A stretch of DNA of 64,000 nucleotides from JAGVSZ01 sp035456405. Lineage in GTDB: Bacteria; Pseudomonadota; Gammaproteobacteria; Burkholderiales; SG8-39. Shown here one piece after another: positions 52,848-59,788 of the stretch. Both the position numbers and the translations under genes were made by a program. The stretch covers positions 54,991-118,990 of the forward strand of contig DATIDG010000106.1 in NCBI GenBank assembly GCA_035456405.1, read 5' to 3'. Each line of letters begins with the position of its first letter. Positions within the stretch are counted from its first letter, which is position 1. The notes beneath the pieces are model-generated. The model was not told the DNA's origin. It ran no database searches and saw only the letters and a list, made by a program, of their open reading frames with translations.

Positions 52848-52872
52848 GCCGGCGCCCGGTGGGGGCGCCGGC
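52848..52872 (+). other. Perfect 9-bp GC stem-loop between hyaB and hyaC
   Basis: GCCGGCGCC (52848-52856) pairs with GGCGCCGGC (52864-52872) over a 7-nt loop, 6 bp after the hyaB stop, without a T-tract. Likely protects the hyaAB transcript end or reduces read-through into hyaC. Confidence 0.5.
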
Positions 52873-52899
52873 AGCCGACTTCCGGTGGAGGATCGAACA

Positions 52900-53598
52900 A
52901 TGAGCGCTCCCGCATCCGAGCTTCCGCAAGGCCACAGCCTGCGCGCGGTGTTCGTCTACGAATGGCCGGTGCGGTTGTGGCACTGGCTGAACGCGCTCGC
53001 CATCGTCGTGCTCGCGGTGACCGGGTACTACATCGGCAACCCCCTGCTGCCGAACATGCCCGGCGAGGCGGTCGACCAGTTCACGATGGGCTATATGCGC
53101 TTCGCGCACTTCGCTGCCGGTTACGTGTTCGCGATCCTGTTCCTGGGGCGCATCTACTGGGCGCTCGTGGGCAACCAGTACGCGCGCGAGCTGATCATGC
53201 CGCCGCTCTTCAGCATGAGCGCGTGGGCCGACGTGTGGCTGCGCATCAAGTACTACCTCTTTCTGGAGAAGGACGTGCCGCCGACGGTGGGCCCGAACGG
53301 GCTGGAGGTGATCTCGGCGTTCTTCATGTTCACGCTGCCGACGATCTTCCTGATCCTGACCGGGTTTGCGCTGTACGCGGAGGGCACCGGGCAGAACTCG
53401 TGGCAGGCGGCGGCGTTTGGTTGGGTGCGCCACCTCTTCGGCGACAGCCAGGCGCTGCACACCTGGCACCACGTCGCGATGTGGGTGCTGATCATCTACG
53501 TGATCATCCACGTGTACCTGGTGATCCGACAGGACGTGTTGTCGCGGCAGAGCTACATTAGCACCATGATCAGCGGCATGCGGATGTTCAAGGACTAG
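52900..53598 (+). CDS. hyaC: Ni/Fe-hydrogenase b-type cytochrome subunit
   Basis: 232 residues, four membrane helices. Haem-ligand histidines are visible in VRLWHWLNALAIVVLAVTG, YMRFAHFAAGYVFAI and LHTWHHVAMWVLIIYVIIH; these match the HyaC/HupC/HoxZ family. It accepts electrons from the small subunit and reduces quinone in the membrane. ATG at 52900 follows GTGGAGGATC. The next gene's GTG overlaps its TAG stop by one base. Confidence 0.93.
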   Translation: MSAPASELPQGHSLRAVFVYEWPVRLWHWLNALAIVVLAVTGYYIGNPLLPNMPGEAVDQFTMGYMRFAHFAAGYVFAILFLGRIYWALVGNQYARELIMPPLFSMSAWADVWLRIKYYLFLEKDVPPTVGPNGLEVISAFFMFTLPTIFLILTGFALYAEGTGQNSWQAAAFGWVRHLFGDSQALHTWHHVAMWVLIIYVIIHVYLVIRQDVLSRQSYISTMISGMRMFKD

Positions 53599-53984
53599 TG
53601 CGGGATCGCGGCGTGGAGTCGGAGCATACGGTCGCCATGGCCCGCCCGCGCACCGTCACACCGCGGGTGGGGCAGTCCGCCCGCGGCGGGGACAGCCCGC
53701 GCGTCGCGGTCGCGTCGCGCACGCCGCCGCATCCGGGACGCTTCCTCGAGACGCGCTTTCTCAAGCCGCTCGGCATCAACCAGAGTACGCTCGCCCAGGC
53801 GCTCGGTGTCTCGCGCCGCCGGGTGAACGAGCTGATCCGCGGCCACCGCGGGATCACCCCCGACACCGCGGTGCGGCTCGCGCTCTACTTCGACAACGAC
53901 GCGACCTTCTGGATGCAGCTGCAGACCGCCTGGGATCTTCACGCCGCGATGCGTCGTCTCGCGTCGCAACGACGCGCGCGCTAG
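53598..53984 (+). CDS. HigA-like XRE-family HTH protein inside the hydrogenase cluster
   Basis: 128 residues from the GTG at 53598, or 115 from an ATG at 53637. The C-terminal 80 residues are a HigA/VapI-type antitoxin HTH: PPHPGRFLETRFLKPLGINQ, STLAQALGVSRRRVNELIRG, HRGITPDTAVRLALYFDNDA and TFWMQLQTAWDL. No HigB toxin gene lies on either side: upstream is hyaC, downstream 212 bp of promoter and hyaD. It may therefore be an orphan antitoxin turned regulator. The Arg/Pro/Gly-rich N-terminal 40 residues are unlike the family and may not all be translated. Confidence 0.8.
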   Translation: MRDRGVESEHTVAMARPRTVTPRVGQSARGGDSPRVAVASRTPPHPGRFLETRFLKPLGINQSTLAQALGVSRRRVNELIRGHRGITPDTAVRLALYFDNDATFWMQLQTAWDLHAAMRRLASQRRAR

Positions 53985-54093
53985 CGCTGGCTCCCCACCA
54001 GCTGTTCCCTGCCGACGACGCGATCGGGCAACTCGCATGTCGACGGCTTGCCGCGTCCGCACGATCCGCGACTGACCTCGCCGCCGTTCGCGC

Positions 54094-54107
54094 TTGACTT
54101 ACGTCAA
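54094..54107. promoter_or_regulatory. FNR/ANR-type box TTGACTTACGTCAA upstream of the maturation genes
   Basis: Symmetric half-sites TTGAC/GTCAA with 4 bp between, a close match to the FNR/ANR pattern, 90 bp before hyaD. It parallels the site before hyaA and suggests common low-oxygen control. Confidence 0.6.
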
Positions 54108-54149
54108 GGGCGGCGCTGCGTCGCAGCGTACGCTCCATTCAACGGTCCT

Positions 54150-54166
54150 GTAACCCCGCGCGTAAC
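54150..54166 (+). promoter_or_regulatory. GTAAC-N7-GTAAC direct repeat before hyaD
   Basis: GTAAC at 54150-54154 and 54162-54166 with a 7-bp spacer. Same half-site and spacer as the motif at 49824-49840, there arranged as an inverted repeat. Lies 31 bp before the hyaD start, where an activator or sigma factor could contact the promoter. Confidence 0.4.
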
Positions 54167-54196
54167 AAGCACGCGAGTCGACTCGCAGGAGGAGGG

Positions 54197-54814
54197 GTGG
54201 AAGTCCTGGTGCTCGGCATCGGCAACGTCCTGTGGGCGGACGAGGGCTTCGGTGTACGCGCGGTCGAGGCGCTCAACGAGGCCTACGAGTTCCCCGCAGG
54301 CGTCGAGCTGCTCGATGGCGGCACCCAGGGTCTCCATCTGCTCGATCGCGTCTGCGACGCCCGGCAGCTCGTGCTGTTCGACGCGGTCGACTATGGCCTG
54401 CCTCCCGGCTCGCTCAAGGTGGTGCGCGACGCCGCGGTGCCCGCATGGGGAGCTTCCAAGATGAGCATGCACCAGACCGGCTTCCAGGAGCTGCTCGCGC
54501 TCGCGCAGCTCAAAGGTCGCGTTCCGGAGCGGATGACGCTCATCGGCGTGCAGCCCGAGGACCTCTCCGACTACGGGGGCAGCCTGCGGCCGTGCGTGCG
54601 GGCGCGTGTGGCCGAGGCGGTGGCGCTCGCAGTGCGAGAGCTCGACGGCTGGGGATTCGCCCCGCGCGCCCGCGCCACCCCGGCGCCGCAGCGCCTCAAC
54701 GCGGTGCCGCTCGCGATCGACGCGTACGAGGCCGGCCGCCCGTCTGCGGAGGAGGCGTGCCGCATCGGCGATGCGCGCTTTCTCGACGTGCGCGCCCGTG
54801 CGGGAGCGGACTGA
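54197..54814 (+). CDS. hyaD: Hydrogenase maturation endopeptidase
   Basis: 205 residues, GTG start after AGGAGGAGG. EVLVLGIGNVLWADEGFGVRA holds the nickel-sensing Glu of the HyaD/HoxM/HupD family; LLDGGTQGLHLLD and FDAVDYGLPPG provide the second metal ligand region. GVQPEDLSDYGGSL is a further family mark. It cleaves the C-terminal tail of the large subunit after nickel insertion. The last 40 residues (after GWGF) are longer than in many homologues. The stop overlaps the start of hupF. Confidence 0.92.
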   Translation: MEVLVLGIGNVLWADEGFGVRAVEALNEAYEFPAGVELLDGGTQGLHLLDRVCDARQLVLFDAVDYGLPPGSLKVVRDAAVPAWGASKMSMHQTGFQELLALAQLKGRVPERMTLIGVQPEDLSDYGGSLRPCVRARVAEAVALAVRELDGWGFAPRARATPAPQRLNAVPLAIDAYEAGRPSAEEACRIGDARFLDVRARAGAD

Positions 54815-55119
54815 TGTGCATCGGTGTGCCGATGCGCGTGACGGGCGAGGGCGAGGGCCGCGCCTGGTGCGAGGGCCGCGGCGAGTATGTCGAGCTCGAC
54901 ATGCTGCTCGTCGGTCCGCAGCCGGTGGGCACGTGGGTGCTTGCATTCCAGGGGGCAGCGCGGCGCGTGCTGACCGAGGAAGAGGCGCTGCAGACCTCCG
55001 CCGCGCTCGACGCGCTGGCCGCCGCGCTCGCCGGCGAGACGGACCTCGGCCGCTACTTTCCCGATCTCGCGGATCGGGCGCCGCAGCTCCCCGAGCATCT
55101 GTGGGTCCGGGCGAAATGA
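54814..55119 (+). CDS. hupF: HypC/HupF family hydrogenase chaperone (hydrogenase-specific)
   Basis: 101 residues. It starts MCIGVPMRV with the essential N-terminal Cys2, as HypC proteins do, and contains GTWVLAFQGAARRVLTEEEA. The extended C-terminus (GRYFPDLADRAPQLPEHLW) is typical of HupF/HoxL, which is paired with HupK in maturing oxygen-respiring uptake hydrogenases. A separate canonical hypC lies at 62106. Start overlaps the hyaD stop (TGATG), and its own stop overlaps the next start. Confidence 0.9.
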   Translation: MCIGVPMRVTGEGEGRAWCEGRGEYVELDMLLVGPQPVGTWVLAFQGAARRVLTEEEALQTSAALDALAAALAGETDLGRYFPDLADRAPQLPEHLWVRAK

Positions 55120-55574
55120 GCACCACCGCTGCACCGCCTGGGCCCGGCCGCCACCCGCTGGTCGACCGACTTTTCGCGGAGTTCGGCTATGCCGAGCTGC
55201 AGGCCGAAGCCTTCGACGTCTTCGCCGCGCGCCCCGGTCACACGCTGCTGTTCTTCGTCGCCGATCCGCAGCGCGTCCGGGAGACGCTCGACCTGGCCGT
55301 GATCGTGCCCGAGCTGGCGGCGGCATTTCCGGGCCGCTTCGCGGTCGGCGTGCTGCTACCGGCGGTGGCAAATCCGATCGCGCTGCGCTATGGCGTCCGG
55401 CGCTGGCCGGCCCTTGTGATGCTGCGCGACGGCCGGTACGTCGGGGCGATCGAGGGCGTGCGCGACTGGGACGACTACGGCCGCCTCGTGGCGCAGCTCC
55501 TCGCGACCGAACCGACCGCGCCGCCGGCGATCGTGCTGACGCCGCGACCCGCGCCGCGCGACGACGACCACTGA
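55116..55574 (+). CDS. hyaE: Hydrogenase-1 expression protein HyaE/HupG/HoxO (thioredoxin-like)
   Basis: 152 residues with a thioredoxin-like fold but no CxxC: the corresponding place has no cysteine pair. HPLVDRLFAEFGYAEL, LLFFVADPQRVRETLDLAV, IALRYGVRRWPALVMLRDG and YVGAIEGVRDWDDY match the HyaE family. Members act as a chaperone for the Tat-exported small subunit. Starts at ATG 55116 overlapping hupF by 4 bp; hyaF follows after 22 bp. Confidence 0.88.
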   Translation: MSTTAAPPGPGRHPLVDRLFAEFGYAELQAEAFDVFAARPGHTLLFFVADPQRVRETLDLAVIVPELAAAFPGRFAVGVLLPAVANPIALRYGVRRWPALVMLRDGRYVGAIEGVRDWDDYGRLVAQLLATEPTAPPAIVLTPRPAPRDDDH

Positions 55575-55596
55575 CCGCTTTCCAGGGAGTACGCCG

Positions 55597-56460
55597 ATGA
55601 AGCCCGTGCCCATCCCCGTCCGCGCGATCGGACCTGGCTCGCAGCCGCAGGAGGCCGAGCCGCTCGACCTCCTCCCGCTCCCGACTGCGATGAGCACATT
55701 CAAGATGCCGGTGGTGCCGCAAGCGGCGGACCGGAGTGCAATGACGCGTGCACGGGACGTGCTCGCCGGGCTCCTCGAGCGGCTCGACGCGTGGGACGGC
55801 ATCGACGGTGCGCACCCGCGCCTCGACGTCGCCGCCCTCGATGGCGCCGCGCTCGACGTCCTCAATCAGGTGCTCGGCGAGGGCGAGGTGTCGATCAGGA
55901 TCCAGTGCGAGCGCGAGATCCGGATCCAGGAAAGCCTGTTCGCCGGCGTCTGGCGCGTGCAGCGCCCGGACGGCGCGGGGCGTCTGCACCGCGACGAGAT
56001 CGAGGCGTGCCCCATTCCCGGCATCGTGTGCGAGACCGCTGCCGGCACGGCGACGGGCTTGCGCCCTGTCGACATCCCGGTCGGCGCGATGAACTCGCCG
56101 GCGCTCCTCACCGAGATCCGCGAGCAGATGCGCCGGTACCGCCCCGGCCAGCCGGCGCACGTCGTGAACCTCACGCTGCTGCCGCTCTCGCCCGAGGATC
56201 ACCGCGTTCTCGAGCACGCGCTGCCGGTCGGTGCGGTGGCGGTTATGTCTCGCGGTTTCGGCAACTGCCGCATCACGTCGACCACGGCGCCGCACGTGTG
56301 GCGCGTGCAGTACTTCAACAACATGCAGACCCTCATCCTCAACACGATCGAGGTCGTGGACGTGCCCGAGGTCGCTATCGCCGCGCCCGACGACCTGGCC
56401 GACACGCGTGAGCGGCTCGCGGAGCTCGTGGGGTGGATGACCGAGGACTGCGAGTCCTGA
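55597..56460 (+). CDS. hyaF: Hydrogenase expression protein HyaF/HupH/HoxQ
   Basis: 287 residues. Family segments are VLNQVLGEGEVSIRIQ, IQESLFAGVWRVQ, IPGIVCETAAGTATGLRPVD, ALPVGAVAVMSRGFGNCRIT and WRVQYFNNMQTLILNTIEVV. Proteins of this family assist assembly of the small-subunit iron-sulfur clusters, in particular in enzymes that function in the presence of oxygen. Good fit with the six-cysteine small subunit. The hupI gene begins 6 bp downstream. Confidence 0.93.
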   Translation: MKPVPIPVRAIGPGSQPQEAEPLDLLPLPTAMSTFKMPVVPQAADRSAMTRARDVLAGLLERLDAWDGIDGAHPRLDVAALDGAALDVLNQVLGEGEVSIRIQCEREIRIQESLFAGVWRVQRPDGAGRLHRDEIEACPIPGIVCETAAGTATGLRPVDIPVGAMNSPALLTEIREQMRRYRPGQPAHVVNLTLLPLSPEDHRVLEHALPVGAVAVMSRGFGNCRITSTTAPHVWRVQYFNNMQTLILNTIEVVDVPEVAIAAPDDLADTRERLAELVGWMTEDCES

Positions 56461-56466
56461 CGCGCC

Positions 56467-56685
56467 ATGCAGACCTTCGAGGGATCCTATCTCGGCAACG
56501 CGGGCAAGATCGCGCCGGAAACGAAGCTCGAGTGCAAGATCTGCTGGTACGTCTACGACCCGGCAGCCGGCGACGAGGTGTGGCAGATCCCGCCCGGCAC
56601 GCCGTTCACCGCGCTGCCCGCGCACTGGACGTGCCCGAACTGCTCCGGGACGAAGGAGCAGTTCATGGTGGCGAGCGATGGCTGA
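56467..56685 (+). CDS. hupI: Rubredoxin HupI/HoxR
   Basis: 72 residues. Iron ligands are C23-x-x-C26 (ECKICWYVYDPAAGD) and C56-x-x-C59 (WTCPNCSGTKEQF). The N-terminal extension of about 20 residues and the location between hyaF and hupJ distinguish it from general rubredoxins. In hydrogenase operons it supports small-subunit assembly under oxygen. Its end overlaps the hupJ start by 8 bp. Confidence 0.93.
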   Translation: MQTFEGSYLGNAGKIAPETKLECKICWYVYDPAAGDEVWQIPPGTPFTALPAHWTCPNCSGTKEQFMVASDG

Positions 56686-57283
56686 AGCCGCCCCCGTTGC
56701 CGGCTATCCCGTCGACCCCGGGCCGCAGGTGGCAGCGGCGTTCCGCATCGTGCACGAGATGCGCATGCACGACGTGCCGATCCTCAACCCGGCGATCGCG
56801 GTCGAGGCCGTCGGCTTCGCGCCGTGGGACGCACACTGGCTCGGCTGTCTCGTGACCCCCTGGTTCATGAACCTGATGCTCCTGCCGCGCGTGCCCGAGC
56901 GCTGGGTGCGGCTGCGCCCGGGCGAGAAGCACACGTACGTCTTTCCCGCCGGTGCCTTCGAATTCATCGGCGGCCGCGAAGAGGCCATCGGCGAGTACCA
57001 GACATGCTCGCTTTTCTCGCCGATGTTCGAGTTCCGCGACCACGCGACCGCTCGGCTGACCGCGGACGCGTGCCTGAGCGCGCTCTTCGACCCCGGGAAC
57101 GTCGAGCACGCCGACGTCCCGCTGCCCGCAATGTCCGAGCAACTCGTCGATGCGGCCAACGAAGCCGCGGCGCACGAGGCGGCAGAGCCGCCGCCGGTCC
57201 CGCCCGAGGCGAGGCTCGATGCGCCGATGTCGAAGCGCGAGTTCCTGCGCGGGAAGTTCCTCGACCATGACTCCGGAAGGTGA
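56678..57283 (+). CDS. hupJ: Hydrogenase assembly chaperone HupJ/HoxT (HybE family)
   Basis: 201 residues. HybE-family signature: EMRMHDVPILNPAIAVEAVG, WLGCLVTPWFMNLMLLP, the FPAGAFEFIGG segment and EYQTCSLFSPMFEFRDHATA. It ends with SKREFLRGKF, a HupJ-type tail. It keeps the large/small subunits from premature interaction or export. Overlaps hupI (8 bp) and hupK (17 bp), so expression is tightly coupled. Confidence 0.9.
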   Translation: MAEAAPVAGYPVDPGPQVAAAFRIVHEMRMHDVPILNPAIAVEAVGFAPWDAHWLGCLVTPWFMNLMLLPRVPERWVRLRPGEKHTYVFPAGAFEFIGGREEAIGEYQTCSLFSPMFEFRDHATARLTADACLSALFDPGNVEHADVPLPAMSEQLVDAANEAAAHEAAEPPPVPPEARLDAPMSKREFLRGKFLDHDSGR

Positions 57284-58361
57284 GCTCGTCGTGCGTGCGA
57301 AGTGGGACGGTGTGCGGGTGACCGGCGTCGAGGTCGCATCGACCCGGCCGCACGTCGCCGACCGGGTGGTCGCCGGGCGCACCGCCGACGAGGCGGTCGC
57401 GCTGGTGCCGCGCCTGTTCTCGATCTGCGGCCGATCGCAAGGCGTGGCCGCCGCTTTCGCGTGCGACGCCGCCGCCGCGCGCGAGCCCGACGCGGCGGCG
57501 CGCGTGATGCGCGCCCAGGCGGTGCGTGCGGAGGCGGTGCACGAGTACCTGTGGCGCATGCTCCTCGACTGGCCGCGGCTGGCCGGCGGCGCCCCCGATC
57601 CCGACGCCCTCAGCGCGGCGCGTCGCGCCCTCGCGGCGCCCGCGGGCGACGGCGCCCCCGATGCGCTGCGCGAGGTGGTGAAGGCACGGGTCTTCGGCGC
57701 CGATGAGCCGTGGACCGCGCTGGACGAGGCGGCATCCGGCGAGCGCTGGCTCGCGGCCGCGAACACGCCTGCAGCGGCGCTGCTCGCGAAGCTGGCCGGC
57801 GCACGGCCCGAGTTCGGCGCAAGCGCGGTCGCGCTCTTGCCGGGCGACGGCAGCGCGGTTGCCCGCGCTGTCGGCCGGGCGCTCGGCGCCGATCCGGCGT
57901 TCGAGCGCGCCCCCGTCTGGGAAGGCGAGCCCGCCGAGACGGGCGCGCTCGCGCGCATGCGGGAGCACCCGTTCGTGGCGTCGGTTGTCGCACGGCACGG
58001 GCGCTCGGCGCTTGCCCGCTTCGTGGCGCGCGTCGTCGAGCTCGTCGCGCTCGCGCGGCCCGAAGCGCCCGCGCGGGCGCGCCTCGCAGGCGCCGTCTCG
58101 ACCGCGCCGGGCGCCGGGATCGGCTGGGTGGAGACCGCGCGCGGGCTCCTCGTGCACGCGGTCGAGTTTGCAGCCGGCCGCGTCAAGCGCTATCGCATCG
58201 TGGCGCCGACCGAGTGGAACTTCCATCCGCGCGGCGCGCTGCCCGCCGGGCTCGCGGGCGTTGCGGCGGGCGACGAAAGCGAGGTGCGACACCTCGTGCA
58301 GCTCGCGGCGCAGTCGCTCGACCCGTGCGTCGCGTACCGCGTCGAAGTATCGCTGGCGTGA
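57267..58361 (+). CDS. hupK: HupK/HoxV hydrogenase assembly scaffold (large-subunit-like)
   Basis: 364 residues. It resembles a reduced hydrogenase large subunit: LVPRLFSICGRSQGVAAA corresponds to the L1 motif with only one cysteine and AAQSLDPCVAYRVEVSLA to L2 with one cysteine and no cleavable tail. HupK/HoxV proteins are thought to carry the Fe(CN)2CO unit with HupF before handover to the real large subunit. ATG 57267 was used; the frame continues upstream within hupJ. Ends 7 bp before hypA. Confidence 0.85.
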   Translation: MTPEGELVVRAKWDGVRVTGVEVASTRPHVADRVVAGRTADEAVALVPRLFSICGRSQGVAAAFACDAAAAREPDAAARVMRAQAVRAEAVHEYLWRMLLDWPRLAGGAPDPDALSAARRALAAPAGDGAPDALREVVKARVFGADEPWTALDEAASGERWLAAANTPAAALLAKLAGARPEFGASAVALLPGDGSAVARAVGRALGADPAFERAPVWEGEPAETGALARMREHPFVASVVARHGRSALARFVARVVELVALARPEAPARARLAGAVSTAPGAGIGWVETARGLLVHAVEFAAGRVKRYRIVAPTEWNFHPRGALPAGLAGVAAGDESEVRHLVQLAAQSLDPCVAYRVEVSLA

Positions 58362-58368
58362 GGTCCCG

Positions 58369-58710
58369 ATGCACGAAATGGCGCTGGCCGAGAGTGTGAT
58401 CCAGATCGTCGAGGCGACGGCGCGGAGGAACGCGGCGGTGGCGGTGCGCGCGGTGTGGCTGGAGATCGGCCGCTTGTCCCACGTCGAGCCCGAGGCGCTC
58501 CGCTTCGCGTTCGACGTGGTGAAGCGCAACGGCCTCGCGCACGGCGCGCGGCTCGAGATCGTCGCGACCGACGGGGCCGCGTGGTGCATGAAATGCAGCC
58601 GGACCGTGGCGCTCGCGCGTCTCGGCGACGCCTGCCCGAGCTGCGGGAGCTACCAGCTCCAGGTGAGCGCCGGCGACGAGATGCGGGTGAAGGAAATCGA
58701 GATCGACTGA
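58369..58710 (+). CDS. hypA: Hydrogenase nickel-insertion protein HypA
   Basis: 113 residues. N-terminal MHEMALAESVIQIVE provides the nickel-binding His2/Glu3; the zinc site is formed by WCMKCSRTVALARLGDACPS and the following CGS. Works with HypB to load nickel into the large subunit. ATG 58369, 7 bp after hupK; hypB begins 10 bp downstream. Confidence 0.95.
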   Translation: MHEMALAESVIQIVEATARRNAAVAVRAVWLEIGRLSHVEPEALRFAFDVVKRNGLAHGARLEIVATDGAAWCMKCSRTVALARLGDACPSCGSYQLQVSAGDEMRVKEIEID

Positions 58711-58720
58711 GGGGGACGCC

Positions 58721-59788
58721 ATGTGCACCACCTGCGGCTGCGGCAAGGGCGAGGCCCGGATCGAGGGCGCGCATGAGGACGCGCACGCGGACGGGACGGT
58801 GCACGGCCATCCGCACGACCATGCCGCCCCGCACGCCCACGGACACGGGAGCGGCCACCACGATCACCAGCACGGGCACGTCCACGAGCATCGCCATGCC
58901 GAGGGGGTGGTGCACAGCCACCCGCACGACCACTCGGATGCGCACGGGCACGGCCATGGGCACGGGCACCACGACCACGGCCACGACGACCTGCACTTCG
59001 GCCGCGGCCCCGCCGGTGCGCATGCACCCGGCCTGTCGCAGGCGCGAATCGTGCAGATCGAGCAGGACATCCTCGGGAAGAACGACGCGCTGGCGGCCGA
59101 CAACCGCAGGCGGTTCGCCGAGCGCGGCATCTTCGCGGTGAATCTCGTCTCGAGCCCGGGTTCGGGCAAGACGACGCTGCTCGTCAGGACGATCGAAGGC
59201 CTGAAAGGCAGGTACGAGGTCGTGGTGATCGAAGGCGACCAGGAGACGAGCCACGACGCCGACCGCATCCGGGCCACCGGGTCCAAGGCGCTGCAGGTCA
59301 ACACCGGCAAGGGCTGCCACCTCGACGCCGACATGGTGGGGAAGGCGGTCGAGCGCCTGGCGCCGCCGGCGGGCAGCGTCCTGATGATCGAGAACGTCGG
59401 CAACCTCGTGTGCCCGGCGGGGTTCGATCTCGGCGAGGCGCACAAGGTCGTCGTCCTCTCGGTCACGGAAGGGGAGGACAAGCCTCTCAAGTATCCGGAC
59501 ATGTTCCGGCGTTCGAGCCTCATGCTGCTCAACAAGGTCGACCTTCTGCCGCACGTCGAGTTCGACGTCGCGAAGTGCGTGGAGTCCGCGCGGCGCGTGA
59601 ACCCGGCCATCCGCGTGATCGAGGTGTCGGCGACGAAGGGCCAGGGCATGGCCGATTGGCTCGCCTGGGTCGAGCAGGGTGTCGCTGCGGCAAGCGCGGC
59701 ACGCACCGAGTCCGTCCACGCGCTCAGGGCGCGGCTGGCAGAGCTGGAAGAACAGGTCGCTGCGCTGAAGAGCCGACTCTGCGGATGA
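58721..59788 (+). CDS. hypB: HypB, GTPase for nickel insertion, with long His-rich metal-storage region
   Basis: 355 residues. MCTTCGCG is the high-affinity nickel site seen in E. coli HypB. Residues 18-92 carry about 30 histidines in two similar blocks beginning VHGHPHDH (27) and VHSHPHDH (64). The GTPase domain follows: VSSPGSGKTTLLVRT (P-loop), EGDQETSHDADRI, IENVGNLVCPAGFDLGEA and LNKVDLLPHV. GTP hydrolysis drives nickel delivery with HypA; the His-rich part stores nickel. A coiled C-terminal end (RARLAELEEQVAALKSRL) is extra to many homologues. Overlaps hypF by 4 bp. Confidence 0.95.
   Translation: MCTTCGCGKGEARIEGAHEDAHADGTVHGHPHDHAAPHAHGHGSGHHDHQHGHVHEHRHAEGVVHSHPHDHSDAHGHGHGHGHHDHGHDDLHFGRGPAGAHAPGLSQARIVQIEQDILGKNDALAADNRRRFAERGIFAVNLVSSPGSGKTTLLVRTIEGLKGRYEVVVIEGDQETSHDADRIRATGSKALQVNTGKGCHLDADMVGKAVERLAPPAGSVLMIENVGNLVCPAGFDLGEAHKVVVLSVTEGEDKPLKYPDMFRRSSLMLLNKVDLLPHVEFDVAKCVESARRVNPAIRVIEVSATKGQGMADWLAWVEQGVAAASAARTESVHALRARLAELEEQVAALKSRLCG

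Noticed and set aside
53598..53984. A complete HigBA toxin-antitoxin module
   Set aside because: Only the antitoxin-like half is present. No RelE/HigB-like frame exists in the flanking 300 bp on either strand.
58770..59010. Low-complexity CAC/GGGCACG repeats as a DNA repeat or artefact
   Set aside because: They encode the His-rich nickel-binding region expected in HypB and stay in frame.
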